A stretch of DNA of 64,000 bases from Fimbriimonadaceae bacterium (GTDB taxonomy: Bacteria; Armatimonadota; Fimbriimonadia; Fimbriimonadales; Fimbriimonadaceae), in the NCBI GenBank assembly GCA_025455775.1, contig JALOLT010000007.1, positions 30,832-94,831 of the forward strand, written 5' to 3'. Below, one piece after another: positions 8,003 to 16,908 of this stretch. Each line of letters begins with the position of its first letter. Positions within the stretch are counted from its first letter, which is position 1. The translations under genes and the position numbers were made by a program. The notes under the pieces are model-generated. The model was not told the origin of the DNA. It worked only from the letters and a program-made list of their open reading frames with translations, and searched no databases.

Positions 8003-8363
8003 GCGATTCTTGTGGCTTGAGGGCAAAGGTGTGCTGGGGCGCGAGAATCGACAGACATCCGCTCGCATTCACCCAGACGGCCCTACTTCTCCCCATATAA
8101 GAGTAATAAACGGAGTAGCCTTCCTGCTTATGGCACCACCTGGGGCGACCTGGGCAGGTTCGCAGGAGGCAATATTGGCCAGGCATGAGGTCAATTTCGT
8201 CCGGGATTACGAAGAGGGCATCGGAGAGATACGGCTCATCAACGGCTGATTCTGCCACCAGGGCGTGTCCCCTCAGGTTCGCTCTCATGGATCCCTGATT
8301 TTGCAAGACAACAAACTCCTGCGTTGCGTCTTCTGATCGTTGAACACCGACTATTCGAATCAT
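7992..8363 (-). CDS. Small lamin-tail-like domain protein (putative)
   Basis: This 123-residue protein consists of one all-beta domain. The pattern IVGVQRSEDATQEFVVLQNQG...ANLRGHALVAE...FVIPDEIDLMPGQYCLLRT resembles lamin-tail-type domains (a bulky-residue strand, a 'NxGxxxxxLxG' turn, then 'xxxPGxxxxL'). It contains three Cys residues in PGRPRWCHK and nearby. No signal peptide is visible. It converges with pth and overlaps its end. The fold assignment is from pattern only. Confidence 0.55.
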   Translation of the reverse strand: MIRIVGVQRSEDATQEFVVLQNQGSMRANLRGHALVAESAVDEPYLSDALFVIPDEIDLMPGQYCLLRTCPGRPRWCHKQEGYSVYYSYMGRSRAVWVNASGCLSILAPQHTFALKPQESLKV

Positions 8364-8474
8364 GAATCACCTGGACTGGTACAGTTATCCTAGAAGACGG
8401 TCCTAGGACTGGTAACGATTCACAGTTGCAGAGATAAACAACAGTAATTCGCCGATTTGTCGTAGTTTAGCTCT

Positions 8475-8906
8475 TTAGTCGAGGTCGATTTCGAGTTTCC
8501 CGATCATGTGATTGAGAACTTTCGTGCAAGTTTCCACATCTTTTGCAGATATGCCCCTCATCATAAGGTTCTCGCAATCGTTTAAGAGACTTCGGATTTC
8601 GTCCAAAAGCTCAATCGCTTGGTCTGTGAGCACCAATCGGCGTACTCGGCGATCCATGGCGGAAGGGACTTGTTCAAGATAGCCCTTTTCGACATGAGCC
8701 TGAACTGTCTCACTCAGGGTCGCTGGGGTCACGCCGAGGCGTCTGGCGATTTCTACTTGGCTGGCAGTTTGTCCTGCCGACATCACGGTCATCAGGAGCT
8801 GGAATGTACTCCAGCGAATACCCTTTTCCCGCAATCGAGGCTCCAGCCAGGCGGATTGCAGTTCGTAAAGCGTGGCAACGCGCGTCCCGAGTTGTTCGGC
8901 GATCAT
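8475..8906 (-). CDS. MarR-family transcriptional regulator
   Basis: The 143-residue protein has the MarR winged-helix layout. An N-terminal dimerisation helix is followed by WSTFQLLMTVMSAGQTASQVEIARRLGVTPATLSETVQAHVEKGYLEQ (HTH, about 35-80), the wing MDRRVRRLVLTDQAIEL and a C-terminal helix pair. A TATACT box (8913-8918 on the minus strand) lies 6 bp before the ATG, so the mRNA is probably leaderless. Its target is not evident. The divergent plus-strand region may be regulated from the same 80-bp AT-rich intergenic stretch. Confidence 0.9.
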   Translation of the reverse strand: MIAEQLGTRVATLYELQSAWLEPRLREKGIRWSTFQLLMTVMSAGQTASQVEIARRLGVTPATLSETVQAHVEKGYLEQVPSAMDRRVRRLVLTDQAIELLDEIRSLLNDCENLMMRGISAKDVETCTKVLNHMIGKLEIDLD

Positions 8907-8912
8907 ATCAGC

Positions 8913-8918
8913 AGTATA
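8913..8918 (-). promoter_or_regulatory. -10 box (TATACT) of marR gene
   Basis: TATACT on the minus strand lies 6 bp before the ATG, so transcription should begin at or next to the start codon. The surrounding DNA (8907-8990) is markedly AT-rich. Confidence 0.5.
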
Positions 8919-9226
8919 ACGTATCTTCTAGTGTATATGTAGTTTTCTTTATGAAAAGTCATTAAATTTCCTGACATTTGACTCATTGTTTTTTCGACCC
9001 GAAGGAAAATCTAGTTCCAAATCCCTCCTCGTGGTGACATTTATTGATCCTGAGCCGTGGCTATTCTCTTCGCGAACTGCAGCTGATGAGACCTCGCGCG
9101 CCGAATCTCAAAATGCGATGGGACGCTCCTCTCTTTGGGTTTTCCACGCCTCAAGCCCTCGTAAAGATGCTGGAATAAAGGAATCCGATCTTGTGGTCTG
9201 AGCAACAATAACCGACGATCCCAAAG
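8919..9226. other. Intergenic stretch between marR and receiver-like gene
   Basis: About 300 bases with an AT-rich left part (8919-8990) suited to promoters or a MarR operator. A short plus-strand frame at 8986-9201 (71 codons) has no SD, no recognisable motif and an unusual composition, so it is not called as a gene. Confidence 0.3.
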
Positions 9227-9676
9227 GTGCAGAGCATACAGTCAACCAAAGGGAGCATTCTGACTTGCTTGGCAGATCGAGAGGATTGCCACTTCGTGAC
9301 TCAGTTCACGCAAGGTTGTCACAAGGACGCTGCGACGCTGGAGGAACTTCTCGGATTCCTCGATCAGGTTGATCCGCCCCTACTCGTTGTGGGCCAGGAA
9401 GTATTCGCTGAGAGATTGCGCGAGATTACCAGGGCGAACGTAGGATTGGCCCCTGCCATCGCCCTGATTCGCTGTCCGGGACGCCTGGCGCGGCTTCCAT
9501 CCATCTTTCCTGCCTTGAGCGAGAGACACTTGTTGCGCACGATCAGTTGGCCATACGACGCGGATCATTTCCGGAGGACAGCGGTTGATCTGCAGCTTCG
9601 TTCTCAGTATCGCTGGGAGATTCTCGGCGAGATCAAGAAATCTGGCCTAAGCGAGAGACTCGCGAATTTGGCTTAG
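9227..9676 (+). CDS. Degenerate receiver-like protein (putative)
   Basis: The 149-residue frame starts with GTG. Its layout recalls a response-regulator receiver: ILTCLADRE at the first strand, LGFLDQVDPPLLVVGQ at the position of the phospho-acceptor strand, APAIALIRCP at strand four and LLRTISWPYDADHF where the 'KPF' strand normally sits. The phospho-acceptor Asp is replaced (LLVVGQ) and the conserved Lys reads Trp-Pro, so it should not be phosphorylated. No output domain is present. Identification is by pattern only. Confidence 0.45.
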   Translation: MQSIQSTKGSILTCLADREDCHFVTQFTQGCHKDAATLEELLGFLDQVDPPLLVVGQEVFAERLREITRANVGLAPAIALIRCPGRLARLPSIFPALSERHLLRTISWPYDADHFRRTAVDLQLRSQYRWEILGEIKKSGLSERLANLA

Positions 9677-9794
9677 CGGTTCTGGAGTGATCATCACATG
9701 GCAAACACGCCGCAAAGGAATCCCCCTCTGCCCAGTCAGGCAAAAGGGGGGGTAGATCCAAGCCAAAGTCTGGTTTTGCGAGATCCGGTCGGGT

Positions 9795-10355
9795 TTAGGA
9801 AGAAAGGGGCCAGGTCGCGACTTCGACCGTTTCCATCACTGCTTTGACTGCTTCCTCTGGATTGTCCCGTGAATCTCGGGGAAGAGCGACAATCTTCTCG
9901 ACAACATCCATCCCCTCGATCACTTGACCAAAAACTGAGTATTGGCGATCGAGGTGGGGTGAGGTGCCATGCATGAGAAAGAACTGGCTCCCGGCACTGT
10001 TGGGGTTTGAGGATCGTGCGGCGGAAAGGATTCCTGGCGTGTGGGGAATGTCGTTAAACTCAGCTGGGATGGAATAGCCTGGGCCGCCTGTTCCATGAGT
10101 TGCGCGGGGGCCTTCTTTGCTATTCGGATCGCCGCCTTGGATCATGAAGCCGGGAATCACACGGTGGAAGCGCACGCCATTGTAGAAGCCACTTTGGGCT
10201 AGGTCTTTAAAGCTTTTGACGTGAAGGGGTGCCTTCTCGAGGAAGAATTTCACAACAATTCTGCCGTAGTTGGTTTTGATCACGACCACTTCGTCGCCGG
10301 CATTCGGAGCAACCGCGCCTGGGGCAGCAGTCAAGGAAAGAGCATTTTCTGACAT
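9795..10355 (-). CDS. Cyclophilin-type peptidyl-prolyl cis-trans isomerase
   Basis: At 186 residues it is a single cyclophilin domain: VVIKTNYGRIVVKFFLEKAPLHV, FHRVIPGFMIQGGDP (active-site Arg and Phe), AGSQFFLMHG and YSVFGQVIEGMDVVEKI. It catalyses prolyl isomerisation during folding. The 20-residue N-terminal leader (MSENALSLTAAPGAVAPNAG) is not a convincing signal peptide, so a cytosolic site is likely. A TAAAGT hexamer followed by AGGGAAGAG precedes the ATG; the latter may act as SD. Confidence 0.93.
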   Translation of the reverse strand: MSENALSLTAAPGAVAPNAGDEVVVIKTNYGRIVVKFFLEKAPLHVKSFKDLAQSGFYNGVRFHRVIPGFMIQGGDPNSKEGPRATHGTGGPGYSIPAEFNDIPHTPGILSAARSSNPNSAGSQFFLMHGTSPHLDRQYSVFGQVIEGMDVVEKIVALPRDSRDNPEEAVKAVMETVEVATWPLSS

Positions 10356-10428
10356 CTCTTCCCTACTTTACTAGGTCTGAGGCAAGCGACCCGCGACTCT
10401 TGCGAACCAAGTAGATGGGAACGATCAG

Positions 10429-10938
10429 CTATCGGCGAATCCGACGATCCTGGTTGTATCGCTTCACCAACTGGTTTAGGTTATCCACGAATGTTTGAGG
10501 AGTGGTTCGCGAACTGATGGACAATCGAGCATAGGTCTTGCGATCAGGAGTGATCAAGAGCACAGTCGGAAAGCCAGTGACCCGGTAGGTGTTGGCCAGG
10601 GCCTCGTTTTGTCGCTTGATCATGTCGGACTGAGCTTTCCGCTCGGGAAAATCGACCTCAAGCAGGTGGACGTTCGTACGAGCCCAATTCCGGAAGGTTG
10701 AGGTTGACAAGATCGTCCGAGTGAACTCTTTACAGGGGCCGCACCAGTCACTCCCGGTAAAGAAGGCGAAGACCAGCTTCCCGGACTTCTTGGAGGCTTC
10801 CATGGTCTGGGAAAAACTACTACTCCAAGCTGCTGGCGCAGGGGCAGGTCGATTCTGGTTTCGATTCTGGCTTGTGCTGGGAAGGGCGAGGGCACAGATC
10901 AGAAAGACGCTCATCCAGGGACGCAACATGACTCTCAT
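10429..10938 (-). CDS. Exported thioredoxin-fold protein
   Basis: This 169-residue protein has a signal peptide (MRVMLRPWMSVFLICALALPSTSQ), a Pro/Ala/Asn linker and a thioredoxin domain. The active-site motif WCGPC lies in FTGSDWCGPCKEFTR, and the cis-Pro loop is TGFPTVLLI. It resembles thioredoxin-like proteins of the DsbD-gamma/'thioredoxin_7' type that act outside the cytosol. The ATG at 10938 is chosen because GGAGGAG ends 9 bp upstream. An upstream in-frame TTG would put that SD inside the coding region. Confidence 0.85.
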   Translation of the reverse strand: MRVMLRPWMSVFLICALALPSTSQNRNQNRPAPAPAAWSSSFSQTMEASKKSGKLVFAFFTGSDWCGPCKEFTRTILSTSTFRNWARTNVHLLEVDFPERKAQSDMIKRQNEALANTYRVTGFPTVLLITPDRKTYARLSISSRTTPQTFVDNLNQLVKRYNQDRRIRR

Positions 10939-10959
10939 ATTACAACACTCCTCCAATTC

Positions 10960-11349
10960 TTAATGTTGAGAGTCTGATCTCGTTCCAGAGGGTTCACGCT
11001 TGCTAGATAAAAAGGCCAAAGCCAAGAAGGTTACGATCCAAATGACCCCGCCGATGGGGGTGATCGCCCCGAACAGCCGAATCCCTGTCAAGGCGAGAGC
11101 CGTTAGAGAGCCAGTAAAGAAAACTGTTCCCACCGCGAGAGCCCAAGACGAACGCAGCAAAATCTGCCGGTCGAATCCGAACGAACCACTCACCAGAATC
11201 AGCCAGGCCAAACCAACTGCGAGATGATAGAACTGACCTGTTTTGAAGGTCTCAAGGCGTGCCTCGGTCAGAAAGCGAGCCAAAGTGTGAGCTCCGAACG
11301 CGCCGGAGGCGATCGCCAGGGCGAGATTTGCCCAAGCCGCTGACCTCAC
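10960..11349 (-). CDS. DUF423 family small membrane protein
   Basis: The 129-residue protein has four predicted membrane helices. The DUF423 signature is clear: ALAIASGAFGAHTLA near the start, YHLAVGLAWL, and GIRLFGAITPIGGVIWIVTFLALAF at the end. The family is widespread and of unknown function. Its start overlaps the stop of the Rieske gene upstream by 4 bp (ATGA), and the thioredoxin gene follows 22 bp downstream, so the three are one transcript. Confidence 0.9.
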   Translation of the reverse strand: MRSAAWANLALAIASGAFGAHTLARFLTEARLETFKTGQFYHLAVGLAWLILVSGSFGFDRQILLRSSWALAVGTVFFTGSLTALALTGIRLFGAITPIGGVIWIVTFLALAFLSSKREPSGTRSDSQH

Positions 11350-12408
11350 TCTGCCACACCCTGAGTCAACATCTGGTGAAACTGATGCACACCGTTTTCA
11401 CGAGCTGGTGAGTACCTTCCCCTGTGATAGAGGCGAGAACGGAGTCCGACTTGCACCATTTCCACCACTGCTTCGTCTTCCCGCTCAACTCGATCAAGGG
11501 CTGCACCAGCTCCTTGTCCGATTTTGGTCTCATCCCAGACAAAGGGGATGAAGCTCACTTTAGTCTTGCTCGGGCCAAGGGGACGAACGACGTTGACACT
11601 CAGGCCCCAGGGATAGAAGTTCAGCATTAAGTTCGGGAAGAGCCAAAAATAGAACGCTGCAACTCGTTCGTTGGCGTAGGGGTGATTGGGAGGCAGATCA
11701 AAAGCCTCTTCTGAATCGCTGGCCACTCCGAGTTGCAGGTTCCCGTGGGGCAGGAGAATCGTGCGGTAGTTTTTATAATTGAGAGTCGCGTTTAGATCTG
11801 CATGGATGTAGGGTATGTGGAAGCCCTCAAGATAGTTATCCACGTAGAGCATCCAGTTGCCGTTTACCAGGTAGTCCCTGCCGCGTTCTGGGACATGGCG
11901 GAAGTCCTTGAGAGGCATAAAGTCGACCAATTCCTTCACTCCCGACAGCATCTGATCGAGAGAGGCTCCCGGCAGAAGTTGGCTGAAGATCATGGGGCCC
12001 CACTCCTCAACCTGGACTTTGGGCAAGTTATCCTGGGCACAGGGGAACCCCTCGACTCCTTCGAACTCTGGCATAAATTCGCAGTGGCCTGAAAGGGAGA
12101 ACCTTCGCCCATGATAGCGACATCGCAGGCTGTTTACGGTGCCAGCTCCTTCGCAAACGAGGTTCCCTCGGTGGGTGCACACGTTGCTGAGGCAATGGAG
12201 CTGATCCTCTCGATCCCTGGTTCATGACGAAGGGAAAGACCGAACCGGGAACTTTGAGCTGATCGGTGCGAGCCGCATATTGCCAGGAGGGAGCGAAGAC
12301 CTTTTCAATGAGTCTTTGGTGGACTTGCTCGCTGGTGTAGAACGAGCCTGGGAGAGTCCAAGCCTTCCCGACTTCTGGGTGAATGTCAACGTTCCACGGC
12401 TGGTTCAT
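11346..12408 (-). pseudogene. Rieske non-haem iron oxygenase alpha subunit, frameshifted
   Basis: The 5' part (from ATG 12408) reads MNQPWNVDIHPEVGKAW to VFPFVMNQ, the usual N-terminus of ring-hydroxylating/choline-monooxygenase-like proteins. The 3' part in another frame carries the Rieske cluster, CTHRGN then CRYHGRRF. It also carries the catalytic-domain iron motif region NYLEGFHIPYIHADL (His-x4-His) and a typical end. The two join perfectly if one C is removed at 12219-12220, giving VMNRDREDQLHCLSNVCTHRGN (shown only to mark the junction). It is therefore a +1 frameshift, either a real inactivation or a sequence error. The intact protein would be about 353 residues. The substrate cannot be told. 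Confidence 0.8.
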
Positions 12409-12465
12409 GATGTTTAGGCAGACTACCTGGTAGAGGGGATATCTCGTTTTGAGTCGCTGTGAAGG

Positions 12466-12560
12466 TTTGCGCTCCAGGGCCCGCGGCCAGACCCGACCGG
12501 TTCCCGGCTTGGGATGTTCCGCTCCGAACACTCGTCCGGTCCGCCCCCCTGGAGCGCAAA
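12466..12560 (-). repeat. 95-bp dispersed stem-loop element, copy A
   Basis: A perfect 14-bp terminal inverted repeat (12466-12479 with 12547-12560, TTTGCGCTCCAGGG arms) encloses a core that, on the minus strand, reads GGGCGGACCGGACGAGTGTT and later GGTCGGGTCTGGCCGCGGGC. It aligns end to end with the 95-bp copy at 48280 (opposite orientation). It lies between the divergent Rieske gene and gatB and encodes nothing obvious. Confidence 0.8.
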
Positions 12561-12655
12561 ACCGGAGACCACCCCAGCCAGAATCACCCACTCCTCCCCC
12601 AATCTGCGACCCCAAGAGGCCTCTCAGTGAGAACCAGAGTAAACTACGCTCACCA

Positions 12656-14134
12656 ATGGCAGATTATGTTGTGAGCGTGGGAATGGAAGTCCACGCCGAG
12701 CTGCTCACCCAGAGCAAGATGTTTTGTCGCTGTAAAGTGGCCTTTGGCGGAATGCCCAACACCAGAGTCTGCCCAGTCTGCATCGGGTTGCCAGGAACGC
12801 TTCCAGTGCCAAACCGAGCAGCGGTGGAGATGGTGCTCAAAACTGCCCTCGCCCTCAACTGCACCATCGCCATCGACAGTGTCTTCCACCGCAAGAATTA
12901 TTTTTACCCTGACCTCCCAAAGGGCTATCAGGTCAGCCAGTACGGAGATACCAATCCCATCGGTTACGACGGCTATCTCGAAATCCCGACTCCAGAAGGT
13001 GGCACCAAGAAGATCAAGATCCGCCGAGTCCACTTGGAAGAAGACACTGGGAAACTCATGCACCTCCCAGGCGGGGGGAGTGGCGTGGACTACAACAGGG
13101 CAGGGGTTCCTTTGATGGAGATCGTCACAGAGTTCCCGCCAGACATCGAGAGCCCCGACGACGCCCGGGAATATCTGGTTCAGCTCCGCTCTCTGCTCGT
13201 TTACCTGGGGGTGACCGACGGAAAAATGGCGGAGGGGTCTGTGCGGTGCGAACCAAACATCTCAATTCGCGAGAAGGGATCTACCCAATACGGCACCAAA
13301 ACCGAGCTCAAAAACCTGAACTCCTTCCGCGCGGTCCAGCTCGGGGTCGCCTTTGAGGCAAAGCGCCAGGCGGAAGTGCTGGAATCGGGAGGGACAGTGA
13401 GGCAAGAGACAAGAGGCTGGAACGAGGCGACCGAGTCCAGCTTTCTCATGCGCACCAAGGAGTCGGAACAGGATTACCGCTACTTCCCTTGCCCTGACTT
13501 GATCCCAATGCACTTTTCTGAAGAGCAAATCGAGAGAGTCAGATCCACCATTCCAGAACTACCCCTCGCGAAGCTGCAACGCTACCGAGCAGACTACGCC
13601 CTGAGCGACTACGATGCTGGCCTCTTAGTGGCCGACCGCGATTGGGCCATGTTTTTTGAGGAGGCCCTGGAACTGGGGGGCGAAGCAAAAGCAATCTGTA
13701 ACTGGATGAATGGCGACTTTGCAAAGATGCTCAATGAATCTGGTCAAGGGGCGATGGCAGGCGGCAAGAGTCACCCCGAACGCAAGACGAGCCTCGTCCG
13801 CCCCGAACATCTCGTTGACCTAGCAAAACTCGTCTCCGACGCGACGATCAACGGAAAGATGGCGAAGGAGATCTTTGCCGAAGTCTTTGATACTGGAAAG
13901 ATGCCAAGCCAGATTGTCGAGGAAAAGGGCCTGCGCCAGGTGACCGACACAGGGGCGATTGCCTCGGCAGTTGCCGAAGTGCTCGCGAGCAATGGATCCC
14001 AGGTTGAAGCCTACCGAGGTGGAAAGGAAAGTCTGATCGGGTTTTTCGTCGGCCAAGTCATGAAGAAAACCCAGGGTCGCGCCAATCCTCAACTTGTACA
14101 AGATGAATTGAAGAAACAACTGAGCGGAGACTAG
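12656..14134 (+). CDS. gatB: Aspartyl/glutamyl-tRNA amidotransferase subunit B
   Basis: The 492-residue subunit activates and amidates Glu-tRNA(Gln) and Asp-tRNA(Asn) with GatA and GatC. It begins [19 protein letters not shown] and has [18 protein letters not shown] (zinc-binding Cys set), [27 protein letters not shown] and [17 protein letters not shown]. The tail contains the YqeY-like helical domain ending in [18 protein letters not shown]. The ATG at 12656 begins two residues before the family start; a longer N-terminal extension would run through repeat copy A. A TAAACT at 12640-12645 may be its -10. gatA and gatC are not adjacent. Confidence 0.97.
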   Translation: MADYVVSVGMEVHAELLTQSKMFCRCKVAFGGMPNTRVCPVCIGLPGTLPVPNRAAVEMVLKTALALNCTIAIDSVFHRKNYFYPDLPKGYQVSQYGDTNPIGYDGYLEIPTPEGGTKKIKIRRVHLEEDTGKLMHLPGGGSGVDYNRAGVPLMEIVTEFPPDIESPDDAREYLVQLRSLLVYLGVTDGKMAEGSVRCEPNISIREKGSTQYGTKTELKNLNSFRAVQLGVAFEAKRQAEVLESGGTVRQETRGWNEATESSFLMRTKESEQDYRYFPCPDLIPMHFSEEQIERVRSTIPELPLAKLQRYRADYALSDYDAGLLVADRDWAMFFEEALELGGEAKAICNWMNGDFAKMLNESGQGAMAGGKSHPERKTSLVRPEHLVDLAKLVSDATINGKMAKEIFAEVFDTGKMPSQIVEEKGLRQVTDTGAIASAVAEVLASNGSQVEAYRGGKESLIGFFVGQVMKKTQGRANPQLVQDELKKQLSGD

Positions 14135-14137
14135 TTT

Positions 14138-14827
14138 ATGAAAAAACTCTTTTGGTTTACGTTTGTTCTGGTTGCGTCGCTGTGCATCGCGACAGGTCAA
14201 AGACAGTCGATGCCAGTGCCGCCTCCCCAAGGAGGGGATGGAGCGACTCCGGCTCGCCAAGAAGGCTTACTCGGCCGGACAGAGACAGCGGCGGGAAGAA
14301 TCAAGCTGGAGGGCACGAACCAAGAGGTAGTCGACGAGATCTTTCAGGCCTTTCGTCAAACAGGATCAGCCCAAAGAGAAGTCCTTTTCAAGGACGGCGA
14401 CTTTCCCTACATCATCGACTCTCTTCGCCTCACCGTCGATTTAGAACCTTGGAACTACGAAGATTTTACGAACCTGGGATGGATGTACGGCAACCTTCAG
14501 CGCAAGGATATGGAACTCGTCACCTACATCCGGTTCCGCCAGCTAAACCCGGATGACATCGATGCCCCCTACCCGGAAGCCCAGTTCTACTTTTTCACTT
14601 CGCAATCGATTCAGGTCATAAATCTTCTGGAACCAACCATCCAGCAAGAGCTAAAACCCCACCCCAACACGTTCAGGCTTCTCGCTCATTCCTACCGTCG
14701 GCTGGGGATGTACCGCGACGCCCTCAGAGTTTGGGACGAGCTTTTGAAAGTCACCCCTGGCGACCTGACGGCAAAGAATCAACGCAACAGAATGGCGGAA
14801 CGTTTGGGCCTTCCCAGACTGCCATGA
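14138..14827 (+). CDS. Secreted TPR-containing protein
   Basis: The 229-residue protein begins with a clear signal peptide (MKKLFWFTFVLVASLCIATG), followed by a Pro/Gly/Gln-rich segment and a helical region with tetratricopeptide character. Examples are LEPWNYEDFTNLGWMYGNLQRKDME and HPNTFRLLAHSYRRLGMYRDALRVWDELLKVTPGD. It begins 3 bp after the gatB stop. It is likely an exported scaffold of unknown partner. Confidence 0.75.
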   Translation: MKKLFWFTFVLVASLCIATGQRQSMPVPPPQGGDGATPARQEGLLGRTETAAGRIKLEGTNQEVVDEIFQAFRQTGSAQREVLFKDGDFPYIIDSLRLTVDLEPWNYEDFTNLGWMYGNLQRKDMELVTYIRFRQLNPDDIDAPYPEAQFYFFTSQSIQVINLLEPTIQQELKPHPNTFRLLAHSYRRLGMYRDALRVWDELLKVTPGDLTAKNQRNRMAERLGLPRLP

Positions 14828-14878
14828 TGAGATCATTCTTCCTTGCCGATGATTTAACCTAGCGGAGAATTCGCATCA

Positions 14879-15154
14879 GTGGCTCACACCCTGCTTGAAG
14901 TGCTGGTTCAGCCAGGCGCCAAGCACGTCGCGCTCACGATTTTGGGGCAGACCAAGATCAAAGTGGCGATAAGGGCGCGAGCTATAGAGGGTCAGGCGAA
15001 CAAGGCAGTCCTTGAACTTCTGACGGATCGACTCAAGATCCGATCCTCCGCCATCACGATGGTGCGTGGTCAGCAGTCACGGGAAAAGGTCTTTCGAATC
15101 GAGGGTTTGGAACCACCGGAAGCAATGAAGCTTTTGCGGGAAACAAGCAAGTGA
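14879..15154 (+). CDS. DUF167/YggU family protein
   Basis: At 91 residues it matches the YggU family: VLVQPGAKHVALTILGQTKIKVAIRARAIEGQANKAVLELLTDRLKI, then ITMVRGQQSREKVFRIEGL. The function of this small alpha/beta protein is not established. GTG at 14879 is the start, because the family begins within a few residues of it. Its stop overlaps the start of the PAS gene (GTGA). Confidence 0.88.
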   Translation: MAHTLLEVLVQPGAKHVALTILGQTKIKVAIRARAIEGQANKAVLELLTDRLKIRSSAITMVRGQQSREKVFRIEGLEPPEAMKLLRETSK

Positions 15155-16872
15155 AGGGTAACCAACCTAGCAAGGAATGGAAGGGAGAAGAACTGGACGG
15201 ATTGAGAGATCCGAGCCAGCTAAGATTTACTGGCATTGGACTCATCGTATCGCTGATTCTCACCCTAATTTTTTTCTCCAGCAGCGACTGGCTCGCCGCC
15301 AGAGCCAGCTTCTTTGAAGAAACGATCTTTCCACTGAATCGCTTTGCTCAGAATCTCAGCCAGACGAAGGATCTCCCTCGTGAGGAGGTGCTCCAACAGA
15401 TTAACCAGGGAAGCATCTCACTAAAAGGGTACGAGGATAGCCTCTACGCGGCGGACGAAATCATGGCGAAGGGCTTATTTAGCCTATGGAGTTCAATTCG
15501 GCGCAAAACTATTTCAAACCAGTTTCCCGAAGGTGAAATCCACCAGTTGGCAGAGACAGCGCGAAAGGGAACGAGTGAACTGAGCAAACAAGCAAGTTTC
15601 CTCAAAACTGCAGCAGGGTGGACGACAGGTCTCAGCTACGGTGGACTGCTGGCATTGACATTTTCTGCCTTTCTTTTGCTTCGCCAGAGAAGCGAGAGAG
15701 TTGTTGTGCGAAAGATCGTTGTAGATCGGACTGGGCAACAGGGGAATCTTCATCCAGAAAAGCAGGAGGCCCACCAGGGCCTCGCTTCAAACCTTGAGCT
15801 TCAGTACATCCCCACCCCCTTTTGTAGCTTCCAAAGCGACGGACAAGTTGAATCCTGGAATCAGGCAATGGAGGGACTCACCGGGATTGCGGCAAACGAT
15901 GCGATTGGCAAGAAGTTCTGGGACGTGATCGGATGGATGCCAACCGGTGAGGTCGGAACAGGGGTTCTGGCCCAGATTTTCCGAGGAAACCGGGTGGATA
16001 ATGTTGACTGGGTTTTCTTGCATCCCACAGGCGAACGGCTCGACTTACGAGCGACTCTCGTGCCAATCGTACGCGAGATGGGAAACATCCAGGGAGTCGT
16101 GGCGTCGATCCAAGACCGCACCCTTTCTTTGCGCCAAGCCAAACTGCTGCAAGATCTTGACGTGGTTAAGAACTCCCTGATGTCTGCTGTGCCAGAAACT
16201 CTCATCCGACTGGATAGCTACGGAAGGGCAGTAGAAGTGCGCGATAACGCGAAGTTTCTTGGGTCCAAGGCAAAGGAGATCAGTGGCACGACCCGTTGGC
16301 AAAGGCTTCTGCCGGCGCAAATTGTTCAGCAAATCCTCGAGGGATCACGTGAGGTTCGCCTCCACCAAAAGCGCAAAACTTTCCATCTTGAAGACGGGAC
16401 GAGTCAGTCAGAAACAGTCTTTAGCCTGTCTCCGTGTGGCCAGACGGACGTCTTACTTCTCATTCAAACCATTTCTCACCAGGCACCCATTGCCGAGTGC
16501 GCCACAGTCCAATTGATCTTGCAGGACATGACGGAACCCTTTGTCTCCATTGATGGCAGGGGTCAGATCGTTTATCTCAACGCAGCGACGGCAGATCTTC
16601 TGCAGAAAGGCAGTCATAAGATCGTCGAAACGGCGCTCGTAGATTGGCTCGCTCCGTCCTCCCGACTGGCACTGCTCAAGGGCCTGGGGGATCTGGTCCA
16701 AAACCCCACAGTTCCCGCACTGTTCGATGTCTCGTTCCGGCTCGCGTCTGGCCCTGAGATCCCAGCTCGAATCAAAGCCACGAACCGCTTGAGTGATCCC
16801 CAGATTGGGGCGATTCTCATGCAAATTACCCTCGTGCCGCAAGAAGAGACCCTTCACGGACGGTCTGCATAA
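15151..16872 (+). CDS. Membrane-anchored multi-PAS sensor without recognisable output domain
   Basis: The 573-residue protein has two membrane helices (about 27-47 and 155-178) enclosing an extracytoplasmic helical segment, then three PAS-like domains. The first (about 215-330) is the clearest, with PFCSFQSDGQVESWNQAMEGLTGIAANDAIGKKFWDVIG and GVVASIQDRT. The second starts near MSAVPETLIRLDSYGRAVEV. The third is QDMTEPFVSIDGRGQIVYLNAATADLL. No histidine kinase, GGDEF or HTH follows. It may signal by dimerisation or to a partner. It is translationally coupled to the DUF167 gene. Confidence 0.7.
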   Translation: MKGNQPSKEWKGEELDGLRDPSQLRFTGIGLIVSLILTLIFFSSSDWLAARASFFEETIFPLNRFAQNLSQTKDLPREEVLQQINQGSISLKGYEDSLYAADEIMAKGLFSLWSSIRRKTISNQFPEGEIHQLAETARKGTSELSKQASFLKTAAGWTTGLSYGGLLALTFSAFLLLRQRSERVVVRKIVVDRTGQQGNLHPEKQEAHQGLASNLELQYIPTPFCSFQSDGQVESWNQAMEGLTGIAANDAIGKKFWDVIGWMPTGEVGTGVLAQIFRGNRVDNVDWVFLHPTGERLDLRATLVPIVREMGNIQGVVASIQDRTLSLRQAKLLQDLDVVKNSLMSAVPETLIRLDSYGRAVEVRDNAKFLGSKAKEISGTTRWQRLLPAQIVQQILEGSREVRLHQKRKTFHLEDGTSQSETVFSLSPCGQTDVLLLIQTISHQAPIAECATVQLILQDMTEPFVSIDGRGQIVYLNAATADLLQKGSHKIVETALVDWLAPSSRLALLKGLGDLVQNPTVPALFDVSFRLASGPEIPARIKATNRLSDPQIGAILMQITLVPQEETLHGRSA

Positions 16873-16908
16873 GGTAGGTTTTGCAAGCACTCTTTGTGCC
16901 ACTCCACC

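Noticed and set aside
8986..9201. 71-codon plus-strand frame after marR
   Set aside because: No SD, no motif, and an unusual Ser/Arg-rich composition. It is best seen as a chance frame.
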